Shown piece after piece: positions 37,490-45,855 of a DNA stretch of 64,000 bases. The stretch spans positions 124,001 to 188,000 of the forward strand of contig CAJJBB010000005.1 of assembly GCA_905182305.1 (NCBI GenBank). The letters are read 5' to 3'. The translations under genes and the position numbers were made by a program. How positions within the stretch are numbered: position 1 is the first letter of the stretch; each line of letters opens with the position of its first letter. A model generated the notes under the pieces. The model searched no databases, was not told the origin of the DNA, and worked only from the letters and a program-made list of their open reading frames with translations. This DNA is from Flavobacteria bacterium MS024-2A. Lineage in GTDB: Bacteria > Bacteroidota > Bacteroidia > Flavobacteriales > Flavobacteriaceae.

Positions 37490-38134
37490 TTACAAAACTC
37501 TAAACTCATTTAAATTTTCTCTTTCACTAAATTTATTTTTTAATTTATTGTATAATTCAGGACTTTGTTCTAAATCTTGAAGAGTATCTATATCGTTTTT
37601 TTTATCCAAAATTGCTACAGATTTGCCCATTAATTCTTTCATGGTTTCTTCATAAACCTCAGGATTACCCCATTTTTTTTCTGTAAATAAATGTTTTGTA
37701 AATTTTTTGCATCCCAAGAGGTAGTATCCTCCATCTGAAGCAGGACCAATTACATAATCATGTGAATCAAGTTGTTTAAATGCATTTTCAAGTAGGGGTT
37801 TTGTAAGGTCCCATAAATCAGTTCCAATAATTAGTATTTTTTCATAACCTTTATCAAAACCCCATTGAAATGCACTTTGCATGCGTTCTCCCAAATCTTC
37901 CCCTAGTTGTGATTTTTTTTGAAAAGCTAAAAATATTTTTTTGAAAAGCGATGAAGGCTCACCGTGATAAAAAACAACAACCTCTTGTGAAATTTTTTTA
38001 AGTTCCGAATCTGTTTTAGATAATAGCTTTTTATATATCCACAAGGCCTTTTTATTTCCTATAACAGAAGCGAGTCGAGTTTTAACAGTTCCCGAAATTG
38101 GTGTTTTGGCGAAGACAAGAACAACTGATTTCAT
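37490..38134 (-). CDS. TIGR04282/DUF2064 nucleotidyl-glycosyltransferase-like protein
   Basis: 214 aa from the ATG at 38134 (MKSVVLVFAKTPISGTVKTR); a longer frame to 38191 starts inside the promoter. Blocks: GERMQSAFQWGFDKGYEKIL, IGTDLWDLTKPLLENAF and DYVIGPASDGGYYLLG, the GT-A-like DUF2064 fold. Partner of the TIGR04283 gene downstream. Its substrate is not known. Confidence 0.87.
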   Translation of the reverse strand: MKSVVLVFAKTPISGTVKTRLASVIGNKKALWIYKKLLSKTDSELKKISQEVVVFYHGEPSSLFKKIFLAFQKKSQLGEDLGERMQSAFQWGFDKGYEKILIIGTDLWDLTKPLLENAFKQLDSHDYVIGPASDGGYYLLGCKKFTKHLFTEKKWGNPEVYEETMKELMGKSVAILDKKNDIDTLQDLEQSPELYNKLKNKFSERENLNEFRVL

Positions 38135-38165
38135 TATGTAATTTATGATTCTCTTTTGAAATATA

Positions 38166-38194
38166 CAAAGATCATGAAATTTGTGTTTCACAAA
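38166..38194 (-). promoter_or_regulatory. Promoter of the TIGR04282/DUF547 group
   Basis: Read on the minus strand, TTTG at 38194-38191 and GATCTTTG at 38173-38166 are 17 bp apart. One base of the -7 box (T to G) deviates from the consensus. It fixes the start of the downstream gene at 38134. Confidence 0.45.
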
Positions 38195-38277
38195 ATTGTT
38201 ATGGATTTACCGCTTGCTCGAATTATTTGTGAATGTTTACTTACATAGCTTTATGTATATTACTAAATTATTTTTGT

Positions 38278-39042
38278 TTATCCGCGAATGGACTTGATAA
38301 ATGATCCGATTTTTTCTACGCCTTCTTTTTCTAAAAACTGAATGAAAGCTGATCCAATTATAGCACCCTTAGACTGATCACTTGCAGTTTTATAGGTTTC
38401 CCTATTACTAATTCCAAATCCGATTACTGTTGGCGTGTTTAGTTTTAGTGTTGCAATTCGTTTAAAGTATTCAGTTTGTGTATTGCCAAAAGTTGATTTA
38501 GCTCCAGTTACACTTGCGCTAGAAACCATATAAATAAATCCATTAGATACTTTGTCAATATATTTTATGCGTGACTCTGAAGTTTGAGGAGTTATTAAAA
38601 ACATATTATATAATCCATGTTTATCAAATAAGACTTTATAATTTTCATGATATACATCTACAGGAAGATCCGGTATAATAATGCCATCAATACCTATGCT
38701 CTCACAGCGGGAACAAAACTTTTCAATACCATATTGCATCATTGGATTAAAATAGCCCATCAATACTAAAGGAATTTCAATATGTTTTCTAATTCCTTCT
38801 AATTGTGTAAATAGTTTTTCGGTCGTCATGCCATTACGGAGTGCTTGAGTAGAGCTTGCCTGAATGGTCGGACCATCTGCCAAAGGGTCAGAAAATGGTA
38901 AGCCTATTTCAACCATATCAACGCCAGCTGTTTGTAAGTTTTTGAGAATAGGAACAGTATCTTCTAAGGAAGGAAATCCTGCCGAAAAATAGATGGACAG
39001 TAATTTTTTGTTTTCTCTGAATTTTTGATCGATTCGATTCAT
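38278..39042 (-). CDS. trpA: Tryptophan synthase alpha chain
   Basis: 254 aa TIM barrel. Catalytic Glu in DMVEIGLPFSDPLADG and Asp in GIIIPDLPVD; phosphate site VIGFGISN and GAIIGSAFI. It releases indole from indoleglycerol-P for TrpB. Last gene of the operon; it starts within the trpB stop (TAATG). Confidence 0.97.
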   Translation of the reverse strand: MNRIDQKFRENKKLLSIYFSAGFPSLEDTVPILKNLQTAGVDMVEIGLPFSDPLADGPTIQASSTQALRNGMTTEKLFTQLEGIRKHIEIPLVLMGYFNPMMQYGIEKFCSRCESIGIDGIIIPDLPVDVYHENYKVLFDKHGLYNMFLITPQTSESRIKYIDKVSNGFIYMVSSASVTGAKSTFGNTQTEYFKRIATLKLNTPTVIGFGISNRETYKTASDQSKGAIIGSAFIQFLEKEGVEKIGSFIKSIRG

Positions 39043-40223
39043 TATAATTTAAAATAATCAATATAAGTATCTAGGTCTTTATCTCCACGACCAGAACAGT
39101 TAAACACAATAATTTCTTCAGGGTTAAATTTACGAACATCGAGGGCAGCAAAAGCATGTGCAGTTTCTATAGCTGGAATAATTCCTTCCATTTGTGACAG
39201 AGTAAGACCCCAATCCATTGCTTCCTGATCTGGAATGGAAATGAATTCAGCTCGTTTACTTCTAAATAAATTTGCATGCATTGGCCCAACACCAGGATAG
39301 TCTAGACCTGCAGAAATTGAATAAGGTTCTGTAATTTGTCCGTCTGAAGTTTGCATTAAAAGAGTTTTGCTTCCATGAATTATTCCTTCTTTTCCAAGAG
39401 CTGAGGTTGCTGCACTTTTGCCAGAGTCAATTCCTTTTCCAGCCGCTTCAACTGCAATAATATTTACACGCTGATCATTTAGATAATGATAATAAAGTCC
39501 TGCAGCATTACTTCCTCCACCTACACAGGCAATTAAATGATCAGGATAATCTCTACCTTCTAGGGCTTGCAATTGCCATTTTATTTCTTCGCTAATTACC
39601 GATTGAAAACGGGCTACCATATCAGGGTAGGGATGGGGTCCAACTACAGAGCCAATTATATAATGGGTGTTTATCGGATTGTTAATCCAATCTCTTATGG
39701 CTTCATTAGTAGCATCTTTTAGTGTTTTACTTCCAGATTTTGCAGGGCGTACTTCTGCACCTAACATTTTCATTCGAGCAACATTGGGAGCTTGGCGTTT
39801 AATATCTAATTCCCCCATATAAACTATACATTCAATTCCCATGAGTGCACATACTGTAGCTGTTGCAACTCCGTGTTGGCCTGCACCAGTTTCTGCAATA
39901 ATCCGTGTTTTACCTAAACGTTTTGCGACTAAAATCTGACCAATGGTATTATTTACTTTGTGGGCTCCCGTATGACACAAGTCCTCTCTTTTAAGGTATA
40001 CTTTAGTGTTATAGCGCTTTGATAGTCGTTTAGCAAAATATAGCGGTGTAGGTCGTCCTACATAGTTTTTTAATAAAGTGTCAAATTCTTTTTTGAATCC
40101 AGGTTCAGCGGCAATCTTTAAATAATTATCACGTAATTCTTCTACATTAGGATATAACATTTCGGGGATGAAGGCTCCCCCAAAATCTCCATAATATCCT
40201 TTTTCATCAACATTATAATTCAT
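39042..40223 (-). CDS. trpB: Tryptophan synthase beta chain
   Basis: 393 aa PLP enzyme, the TrpB1 type. PLP Lys in REDLCHTGAHKVNNTIGQ; phosphate loop CVGGGSNAAGLYYH; catalytic Glu in ETGAGQHGVATA. It joins indole and serine. It overlaps trpF by 11 bp and trpA by 1 bp. Confidence 0.97.
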   Translation of the reverse strand: MNYNVDEKGYYGDFGGAFIPEMLYPNVEELRDNYLKIAAEPGFKKEFDTLLKNYVGRPTPLYFAKRLSKRYNTKVYLKREDLCHTGAHKVNNTIGQILVAKRLGKTRIIAETGAGQHGVATATVCALMGIECIVYMGELDIKRQAPNVARMKMLGAEVRPAKSGSKTLKDATNEAIRDWINNPINTHYIIGSVVGPHPYPDMVARFQSVISEEIKWQLQALEGRDYPDHLIACVGGGSNAAGLYYHYLNDQRVNIIAVEAAGKGIDSGKSAATSALGKEGIIHGSKTLLMQTSDGQITEPYSISAGLDYPGVGPMHANLFRSKRAEFISIPDQEAMDWGLTLSQMEGIIPAIETAHAFAALDVRKFNPEEIIVFNCSGRGDKDLDTYIDYFKL

Positions 40224-40830
40224 ACAATTCTTTTTTAAATTGTTTTAATTCATTAATTTTTTTTATTCCTGGAACGCTTTCAAATTTACTATTTACATCA
40301 ATAGCATAAAGTGGTAGCGACGTATTTAATATTGTTTTTAGTTCTGAGATGTGTTCTAATCCGATACCCCCACTTAGAAAAAATGGTTTTTCAGAAGGAT
40401 AATGGTTTAAAATATTCCAATCAAATCCAACGCCATTTCCTCCAGGCAACACTCCTTTTGTATCAAAAAGAAAATAGTTACAATTGTTTTCATATTCCTC
40501 TAAAATAGAAAAGTCAAAATCGTCTTTAATAGAAAAGGCCTTAATAACTTCAACTCCTAAATTTTGAATAAATTCACAATATTCGGTTGTTTCAATTCCG
40601 TGTAATTGAACAGCTTGTAGCTGGTGTGAAGTAACAATAGACTGAATATAATCTAACGAGGCATCTACAAAAACGCCTACTTTTTTAATATAAGCTGGAA
40701 GTGGAGGGGTTTCTTTGGAAACATACCTGGAAGAGGGTGCCCAAAAAATAAATCCCATATAATCTGGCTTTAAGCCCTCTAAAGCTTCAATATTTTCACG
40801 TTCTCTCATACCGCATACTTTTAATTTCAT
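40213..40830 (-). CDS. trpF: Phosphoribosylanthranilate isomerase
   Basis: 205 aa TIM barrel: KVCGMRERENIEAL (catalytic Cys), YMGFIFWAPSSRYV, VGVFVDA, QLHG and FFLSGGIGLEHI with AIDVNSKFE (catalytic Asp). Overlaps trpC by 4 bp. Confidence 0.96.
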   Translation of the reverse strand: MKLKVCGMRERENIEALEGLKPDYMGFIFWAPSSRYVSKETPPLPAYIKKVGVFVDASLDYIQSIVTSHQLQAVQLHGIETTEYCEFIQNLGVEVIKAFSIKDDFDFSILEEYENNCNYFLFDTKGVLPGGNGVGFDWNILNHYPSEKPFFLSGGIGLEHISELKTILNTSLPLYAIDVNSKFESVPGIKKINELKQFKKELYEL

Positions 40831-41612
40831 ACGTCTAATTGATTTATGAAATCTTTTGCTGCCAGACCAGGATTGTCAGTTTTCATGAAATTTTCACCAA
40901 CTAAAAAACCTTTATATCCTATGGCTTTTAATTTTTTAATTGAAGCAACTTCACTTATACCACTTTCTGAAACCTTTATGAATTCAGCTGGAATTTCCTC
41001 AGCTAAAGATCGACTTGTTTCAAGGGAGACTTTAAAAGTTTTAAGGTTACGATTATTAACGCCAATTAAATCAATGCTGGGCATGATAGATTTTTCTAAT
41101 TCATTCAAATTATGCACTTCTAACAAAACATCCAGACCTAAACTTTTAGCAGTTTTTGAGAATGATAAAATCTCTTTAGGTGATAAAATAGCTGCTATCA
41201 AAAGAATGGCATCAGCTCCAAAAGCCTTAGCTTCAATAATTTGGTAATCATCTATTATGAACTCTTTGCGTAATAATGGAAAATCTGAAACAGCTCTAGC
41301 AATTGTTAGGTCGTCTAATGATCCTCCAAAATACTTTCCATCGGTTAATATAGACATTCCACAAACCCCTGCACTTTCGTATCCCCTAGCTACCTTTTCA
41401 ACCGATAGGCTGCTATTAATGTTTTGCTTAGAAGGAGAGCGTCTTTTATGTTCAGCGATAATACCTGAATTACTTGCTTTTAATGATTTTGCCAATGATT
41501 TTGTTTTTCTCTCAAAAAGAGGAGAGGATTCCCAATAGGCTGACGGAAAAATCCTTTTTCGTTGATTAACTTCTATTTTTTTATCAGTAATAATAAGATC
41601 TAAAATATTCAT
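40827..41612 (-). CDS. trpC: Indole-3-glycerol-phosphate synthase
   Basis: 261 aa. Visible: IIAEHKRRSPSKQNIN (catalytic Lys), MSILTDGKYFGGSLDDL, LRKEFIIDDYQIIEAKAFGA, LEVHN, GVNNRNLKTF and VSESGI. A stand-alone TrpC, not fused to TrpF. Overlaps trpD by one base. Confidence 0.96.
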   Translation of the reverse strand: MNILDLIITDKKIEVNQRKRIFPSAYWESSPLFERKTKSLAKSLKASNSGIIAEHKRRSPSKQNINSSLSVEKVARGYESAGVCGMSILTDGKYFGGSLDDLTIARAVSDFPLLRKEFIIDDYQIIEAKAFGADAILLIAAILSPKEILSFSKTAKSLGLDVLLEVHNLNELEKSIMPSIDLIGVNNRNLKTFKVSLETSRSLAEEIPAEFIKVSESGISEVASIKKLKAIGYKGFLVGENFMKTDNPGLAAKDFINQLDV

Positions 41613-42604
41613 TAATTACTTATTTTTTGTAAAGTTTTTAAAGCTTTAAATGCTGCACCAGAAGCAAGAGATTCTTTAGCTTTCTCAAAGCCTTCGATTG
41701 GCGATAGATTTAATGCCGTTGCAATTGCCATCCCAGCATTGGCACACACCACATTTGTTTGTGCTTGGGTCCCTTTATGTTGAATGACATTCATAAATAT
41801 CCTTGCTGAAGATTCAATACTTTCTCCTCCTTTAATTTCTTCAGCTCTTAGAGGTAAAAGACCAAAATCTGAGGAATTTAAAACTCGTTCACTATCGTTA
41901 CTAAAAACTTTAGTTGATCCAGTCAAAGATATTTCATCATATCCATCTAATGAATATAATATGGTGAAATTTGTATCAGTTTTTTGGAACAAATAGTGGT
42001 ATAAACGTGCTATTTCTAAATTAAACACTCCTGTTAGTTGGTTTTTTGGAAAGGCTGGATTTACTAGTGGCCCTAACATATTAAAAAAAGTTTTAACTCC
42101 CAGTTCTTTACGAACAGGAGCAACATTTTTCATAGCTGGATGAAATAAAGGTGCATGTAATACACAAATACCAGCTTTGTCAATAGCACGTTTTAAAAAA
42201 TCTACTTTATTTGAAAATTTAATTCCTAAGGCCTCCATTACATTACTAGATCCACAGCCAGAAGATACTCCGTAATTCCCATGTTTTGTTACCTTTACTC
42301 CAGCACCTGCTGTAATAAAAGATGAAAGAGTTGATATGTTAAAAGTATCTTTTCCATCTCCGCCAGTTCCGCAAAGGTCTATAGTATTAAAATCACTTAG
42401 ATCTACAGCTAAGCATAATTCTAAGAGTGCAGTTCTAAAACCCTCTAACTCATCTAGACTTATACTTCTCATCATATAGACTGTAAGAAAAGAAGCAATT
42501 TGTGAGGGACTATATTGGTTATCAGCAATATTTATGATGATTTGCCTTGCTTCTGTTTTGCTTAGTTTTTCATGCTGAATAAGTCGGTTTAATACAGTTT
42601 TCAT
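41612..42604 (-). CDS. trpD: Anthranilate phosphoribosyltransferase
   Basis: 330 aa. PRPP-binding CGTGGDGKDTFNISTLSSF, KHGNYGVSSGCGSSNVMEALG, and LHAPLFHPAMKNVAPVR. Second step of the pathway. It follows trpG by 2 bp. Confidence 0.96.
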   Translation of the reverse strand: MKTVLNRLIQHEKLSKTEARQIIINIADNQYSPSQIASFLTVYMMRSISLDELEGFRTALLELCLAVDLSDFNTIDLCGTGGDGKDTFNISTLSSFITAGAGVKVTKHGNYGVSSGCGSSNVMEALGIKFSNKVDFLKRAIDKAGICVLHAPLFHPAMKNVAPVRKELGVKTFFNMLGPLVNPAFPKNQLTGVFNLEIARLYHYLFQKTDTNFTILYSLDGYDEISLTGSTKVFSNDSERVLNSSDFGLLPLRAEEIKGGESIESSARIFMNVIQHKGTQAQTNVVCANAGMAIATALNLSPIEGFEKAKESLASGAAFKALKTLQKISN

Positions 42605-42606
42605 AA

Positions 42607-43170
42607 TTAACTATTAATCCAGTTTTCTAATATTTTTTTCCCATTAGGGGTAAGAATTGATTCCGGGTGGTATTGAACTCCCCGTACATCGTAAGTTTTA
42701 TGTCGTAAGGACATTAACTGTCCTTCTTCGTCAAAAGAAGTAGCAACCAAATCACTTGGCAAGGGAGTTTCTACTACCCAAGAATGGTAGCGACCAATTT
42801 CAAAAGTTTTTGGAAGGCCGTTGAAAAGAATATCGTCCTCAGTGACGGTTACAGGAGTTGCAATGCCATGATACACTTTGTCGAGGTTGATTAATTTGGC
42901 GCCAAAAACTTCACCAATGGCTTGTTGTCCAAGACAAATTCCTAAGATTTTTTTTGTGGGTGCATAGCGTTCAATAGTAGCTTTCAATAATCCAGATTCA
43001 TCAGGAATTCCTGGACCGGGAGAAAGAAGAATGCGAGAAAATTTTTCTAATTCATCTAATTTAAATTTATCATTGCGTTTAACTATCGCTTCACATCCAA
43101 GTTCTTCTAAGTAGTGTACCAAATTATATGTGAATGAATCGTAATTATCTATAACAAATACTTTTTCCAT
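42607..43170 (-). CDS. trpG: Anthranilate synthase component II (glutamine amidotransferase)
   Basis: 187 aa class I amidotransferase: VIDNYDSFTYNLVHYLE, ILLSPGPGIPDE, the nucleophile Cys in GICLGQQAIGE, and His/Glu in GVQYHPESIL. It gives ammonia to TrpE; the KVYHGIATPV loop is typical. It follows trpE by 1 bp. It could also serve PabB, as no separate pabA is seen. Confidence 0.96.
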   Translation of the reverse strand: MEKVFVIDNYDSFTYNLVHYLEELGCEAIVKRNDKFKLDELEKFSRILLSPGPGIPDESGLLKATIERYAPTKKILGICLGQQAIGEVFGAKLINLDKVYHGIATPVTVTEDDILFNGLPKTFEIGRYHSWVVETPLPSDLVATSFDEEGQLMSLRHKTYDVRGVQYHPESILTPNGKKILENWINS

Positions 43171-43171
43171 A

Positions 43172-44572
43172 TTATATGTTTTCAGCCAATGTTAAAGCCT
43201 TGTCTAAGGCCCCCAGTTTATTGTACACTTCTTGTAATTCACTCTCTGGAATAGAATCAGCGACAATTCCAGCTCCTGCTTGATAATGTAGTAGATGGTT
43301 TTTGCTTAAAAAAGAACGGATAATAATTGCATGGTTAAAATTACCGTCAAAGTCCATATAACCAATGGCACCTCCATAAGCATTTCGTTGTGTTGTTTCA
43401 TAACGATCAATTAATTTTAATGCATTGTGTTTTGGTGCTCCACTCAAGGTTCCAGCTGGAAAAGTATCAGCCACTACTCGAAATGTCTTAGCAGCTTTTT
43501 TCATGGTACAAGTCACCTTTGAAACTAAGTGGATTACATGTGAATAAAATTGAATTTCTCGATTCTTTTCTACTATCACAGAAGACCCATTTCGACTTAA
43601 ATCATTTCGTGCTAAATCAACAAGCATAACGTGTTCACTGTTTTCTTTAGGGTCTTTCGCTAATTCTTTGGCAGCTTTTGCATCATGAATATCTTCTCCT
43701 GTTCTTTTAAAGGTCCCTGCAATCGGATGTATTTCTGCTTTACCGTTTTGAACGATTAGTTGCGCTTCGGGAGAACTACCAAAAATTTTGAAATCACCAT
43801 AATCAAAGAAAAATAAGTAAGGAGATGGATTAATGGAACGTAAGGTTCGATATACATTAAATTCGTCTCCTTTAAATTCCTGAGAAAAACGACGCGAAAG
43901 TACCAATTGAAAAACATCGCCTCGGAAGCAATGTTCTTTTCCTTTTTTAACAAAATCAAGAAATTCAACATCGGTGAGGTTTGATGTTTTGTTTCCTAGT
44001 TTTTTAAAACTAAATGGAGTACTGTTTTTAGTATTTAAAAGAAGCTCTATTCTTTCTAAATTATGCTTTCCTAAGTATACATGAGAAAATAAGTGCGCTT
44101 CGTGATTGAAAAGACTAATAGCAATAATATTTTGATACACGGCATAATAAAGATCAGGAATATCGTGTCCTGGTTTAGTTTTGTCTAATGTTATATTTTC
44201 AAATTGATCTACGGCATCATGAGCGATGTATCCGAACATACCATTACTAATAAATTTAAACGGATATTTTTTACTATCAAATTGTTTTGAAAATTCATGA
44301 ATTTTCTCTGGAATATTAATTGTTTTATCAACTACTGTTTTTGAATTACTTTCATCAGGATATATAGTAGAAAGTATTCCATTTTTTAGTTCAATAGAAG
44401 CAATTGGGTTACAACAGATATATGAAAAATCATTATTATTTGCGTGATAATCACTACTCTCTAACAATAGAGAATGAGGGAAAACATCCCTCAGTTTTAA
44501 GTATGCGCTTACCGGTGTAAGGGTATCAGCCAGTATTTTTTTATGCTCCGTTTGAAGTGAAAAAATTTTCAT
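43172..44572 (-). CDS. trpE: Anthranilate synthase component I
   Basis: 466 aa from ATG 44572 (MKIFSLQTEHKKILADT); an alternative start at 44608 lies inside the attenuator hairpin and is rejected. Chorismate-binding domain: FQLVLSRRFSQEF, HPIAGTFKRTGED, VDLARNDLSR, TFPAGTLSGAPK and YGGAIGYMDFDG. The N-terminal LLLESSDYH keeps the LLES motif of the Trp feedback site, so the enzyme is likely inhibited by tryptophan. First gene after the leader. Confidence 0.96.
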   Translation of the reverse strand: MKIFSLQTEHKKILADTLTPVSAYLKLRDVFPHSLLLESSDYHANNNDFSYICCNPIASIELKNGILSTIYPDESNSKTVVDKTINIPEKIHEFSKQFDSKKYPFKFISNGMFGYIAHDAVDQFENITLDKTKPGHDIPDLYYAVYQNIIAISLFNHEAHLFSHVYLGKHNLERIELLLNTKNSTPFSFKKLGNKTSNLTDVEFLDFVKKGKEHCFRGDVFQLVLSRRFSQEFKGDEFNVYRTLRSINPSPYLFFFDYGDFKIFGSSPEAQLIVQNGKAEIHPIAGTFKRTGEDIHDAKAAKELAKDPKENSEHVMLVDLARNDLSRNGSSVIVEKNREIQFYSHVIHLVSKVTCTMKKAAKTFRVVADTFPAGTLSGAPKHNALKLIDRYETTQRNAYGGAIGYMDFDGNFNHAIIIRSFLSKNHLLHYQAGAGIVADSIPESELQEVYNKLGALDKALTLAENI

Positions 44573-44588
44573 TTTAGGTCCATTAAAA

Positions 44589-44613
44589 AAGGCTTGTCGT
44601 GATGACAAGCCTT
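44589..44613 (-). terminator. trp attenuator hairpin (region 3:4)
   Basis: Read on the minus strand: AAGGCTTGTC, loop ATCAC, GACAAGCCTT, then TTTT, a 10-bp perfect stem followed by T residues. It lies between trpL and trpE, 16 bp before the trpE ATG. Minus-strand bases 44648-44639 (TCGTGAAGAC) can pair 9 of 10 with 44606-44597 (GTCATCACGA), which covers the 5' arm and loop, so an antiterminator would prevent this hairpin. Confidence 0.88.
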
Positions 44614-44642
44614 AAGTATATATTATATAAATCAGTTAGTCT

Positions 44643-44702
44643 TCACGAGGATGAGTTGCTATTCGTGTGCCACCAGCTGTTTAAAATTGTTATTTTATTC
44701 AT
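44643..44702 (-). CDS. trpL: trp operon leader peptide
   Basis: 19 aa: MNKITILNSWWHTNSNSSS, stop TGA. Tandem Trp codons are at 44675-44670. Bases 44667-44663 (CACGA) can pair with 44648-44644 (TCGTG) as a 1:2 stem when the ribosome clears the peptide. A ribosome stalled at the Trp codons would cover region 1 and free region 2 to pair with the terminator's left arm. Too short for ordinary gene callers. The ATG is only 5 bp after the -7 box, so the message is nearly leaderless. Confidence 0.88.
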   Translation of the reverse strand: MNKITILNSWWHTNSNSSS

Positions 44703-44707
44703 TGGAT

Positions 44708-44738
44708 CAAATGTAATATAAAAATATAATAACCCCAA
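44708..44738 (-). promoter_or_regulatory. trp operon promoter
   Basis: Minus strand: TTGG at 44738-44735 (one mismatch to TTTG), a 19-bp spacer, then TACATTTG at 44715-44708 (exact TAnnTTTG). The predicted start site is within a few bases of the trpL ATG at 44702. Confidence 0.68.
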
Positions 44739-44752
44739 TCTTCGAACAATAA

Positions 44753-44836
44753 TTATTTATTTGCATGCGATCCGTCACAGTATCCTTCAGAATTTTGTGT
44801 GTTTCCGCAGCCACATTTTGGTCTTTCAATATTCAT
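44753..44836 (-). CDS. 27-aa CDGSH-like iron-sulfur peptide
   Basis: A frame of 27 codons, too short for most gene callers. It reads KCGCGNTQNSEGYCDGSHAN after a six-residue start. The pattern CxC...CDGSH gives the three Cys and one His that bind the 2Fe-2S cluster in CDGSH (mitoNEET-like) proteins, here with almost nothing else. It lies 2 bp after yceI and just upstream of the trp promoter. It may be the end of the marR-yceI transcript. Alternatively it is a remnant of a longer CDGSH gene. Confidence 0.6.
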   Translation of the reverse strand: MNIERPKCGCGNTQNSEGYCDGSHANK

Positions 44837-44838
44837 AT

Positions 44839-45405
44839 TTAAAATTTTAATTTAATATCTAAATCGAATTCATTGTTAATTGCTATATCACCAAGATTAT
44901 CAAAAAACGAGTTTGATCTATAACGAATATCGTATTTAGTTCTATCTATTGAAAGTTTTGCCATAGCTTCATTATTTTCTACATGCATATCGAAAGTGAT
45001 AGGATTGGTAATTCCTTTGATGGTTAATTCTGCTGTCACTTCATGGTGATTTTCTGTTTTCATGATTGCTTTTTTAATCGCAAGTGAGGCAATAGGAAAT
45101 TTTTCAATCCCAAAAAAATCTTTGGACTTTAAATGGCCTTCTAGTTTGCCTTTGTATTCGCCTGATAGATCCGTTACAATTATTGAGGTCATATCAACTT
45201 TAAAACTTCCGCCTGAAATTTTGTTTTCAGTCATTTCAAGATTTCCAGAAATTAAATTGATATTTCCTTTATGTTGTCCCGTCACTTTTTTTGCTAACCA
45301 ATTAATAGAACTTTCAGTAGTATTGATTTCCATTTCTACAGACTGGCTCCATGAATTTAGGCTAGCTGTAGCAATAATAATTAGTGTTAAAATATTTGTT
45401 TTCAT
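44839..45405 (-). CDS. YceI family protein
   Basis: 188 aa with a Sec signal peptide ending near ASLNSWSQS. YceI/lipocalin-like beta-barrel pattern: INTTESSINWLAKKVTGQHKG, GSFKVDMTSIIVTDL, LKSKDFFGIEKFPIASL and AELTIKGITNPITFDM. The family binds isoprenoid-like lipids in the periplasm. It follows the marR gene by 7 bp and is probably under its control. Confidence 0.93.
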   Translation of the reverse strand: MKTNILTLIIIATASLNSWSQSVEMEINTTESSINWLAKKVTGQHKGNINLISGNLEMTENKISGGSFKVDMTSIIVTDLSGEYKGKLEGHLKSKDFFGIEKFPIASLAIKKAIMKTENHHEVTAELTIKGITNPITFDMHVENNEAMAKLSIDRTKYDIRYRSNSFFDNLGDIAINNEFDLDIKLKF

Positions 45406-45412
45406 AGTATTT

Positions 45413-45823
45413 TTAATTAATTGAATTTAATATAGAGATTAAACTATTTAAATCTTTAGAAGAGATGTTCTTAAGTACTTTTTTTTCAATTTCATCCGTA
45501 ATTGGATCTATTTTTTTTAAAAAATCCAAACCATCCTCAGTGATAAATAATTCAATTTTCCTTCTGTTTTTTATACAAACATTCCGTTTGACTAGTTTTT
45601 TCTGAATTAATTTATCAATTAATCGAGTTGTATTACTCCTTTTATGTACCATTCTATCTTGAACAGTAAATAAATTCGCAGCTATTCCCTTTTGACCTCT
45701 CAATATTCTCAAGACATTAAATTGTTGCTCTGAGATTTCATATGGCTTAAGTCCATTTAAAATCATCTCCGAGATAAATGCGCTTGTTTTTAAAATCGAT
45801 ATAATTGCATGTTTAGAATTCAT
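45413..45823 (-). CDS. MarR-family transcriptional regulator
   Basis: 136 aa winged helix. Recognition region: SEQQFNVLRILRGQKG, then MVHKRSNTTRLIDKLIQKKLV and the wing KNRRKIELFITEDGLDFL. MarR proteins bind palindromes and are released by small ligands. A 14-bp palindrome lies over its own promoter 15 bp upstream. Likely regulates itself and yceI. Confidence 0.94.
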   Translation of the reverse strand: MNSKHAIISILKTSAFISEMILNGLKPYEISEQQFNVLRILRGQKGIAANLFTVQDRMVHKRSNTTRLIDKLIQKKLVKRNVCIKNRRKIELFITEDGLDFLKKIDPITDEIEKKVLKNISSKDLNSLISILNSIN

Positions 45824-45837
45824 TTGTCAATACAAAA

Positions 45838-45855
45838 TTTGTATATACAAATATA
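45838..45855 (-). promoter_or_regulatory. marR-yceI promoter -7 box with overlapping palindromic operator
   Basis: TTTGTATATACAAA at 45838-45851 is a perfect 14-bp palindrome, and TACAAA-A-TTTGTA (45831-45843) is a second, partly overlapping one. The minus-strand -7 box TATATTTG is at 45855-45848, so a bound dimer would block transcription. This is the usual MarR autoregulation layout. Confidence 0.55.

Noticed and set aside
37374-37580. 68-codon plus-strand frame
   Set aside because: Phe/Lys-rich, mostly in non-coding AT-rich DNA and antisense to the end of the TIGR04282 gene.
40846-41247. 133-codon plus-strand frame
   Set aside because: Entirely antisense to trpC, whose motifs are complete.
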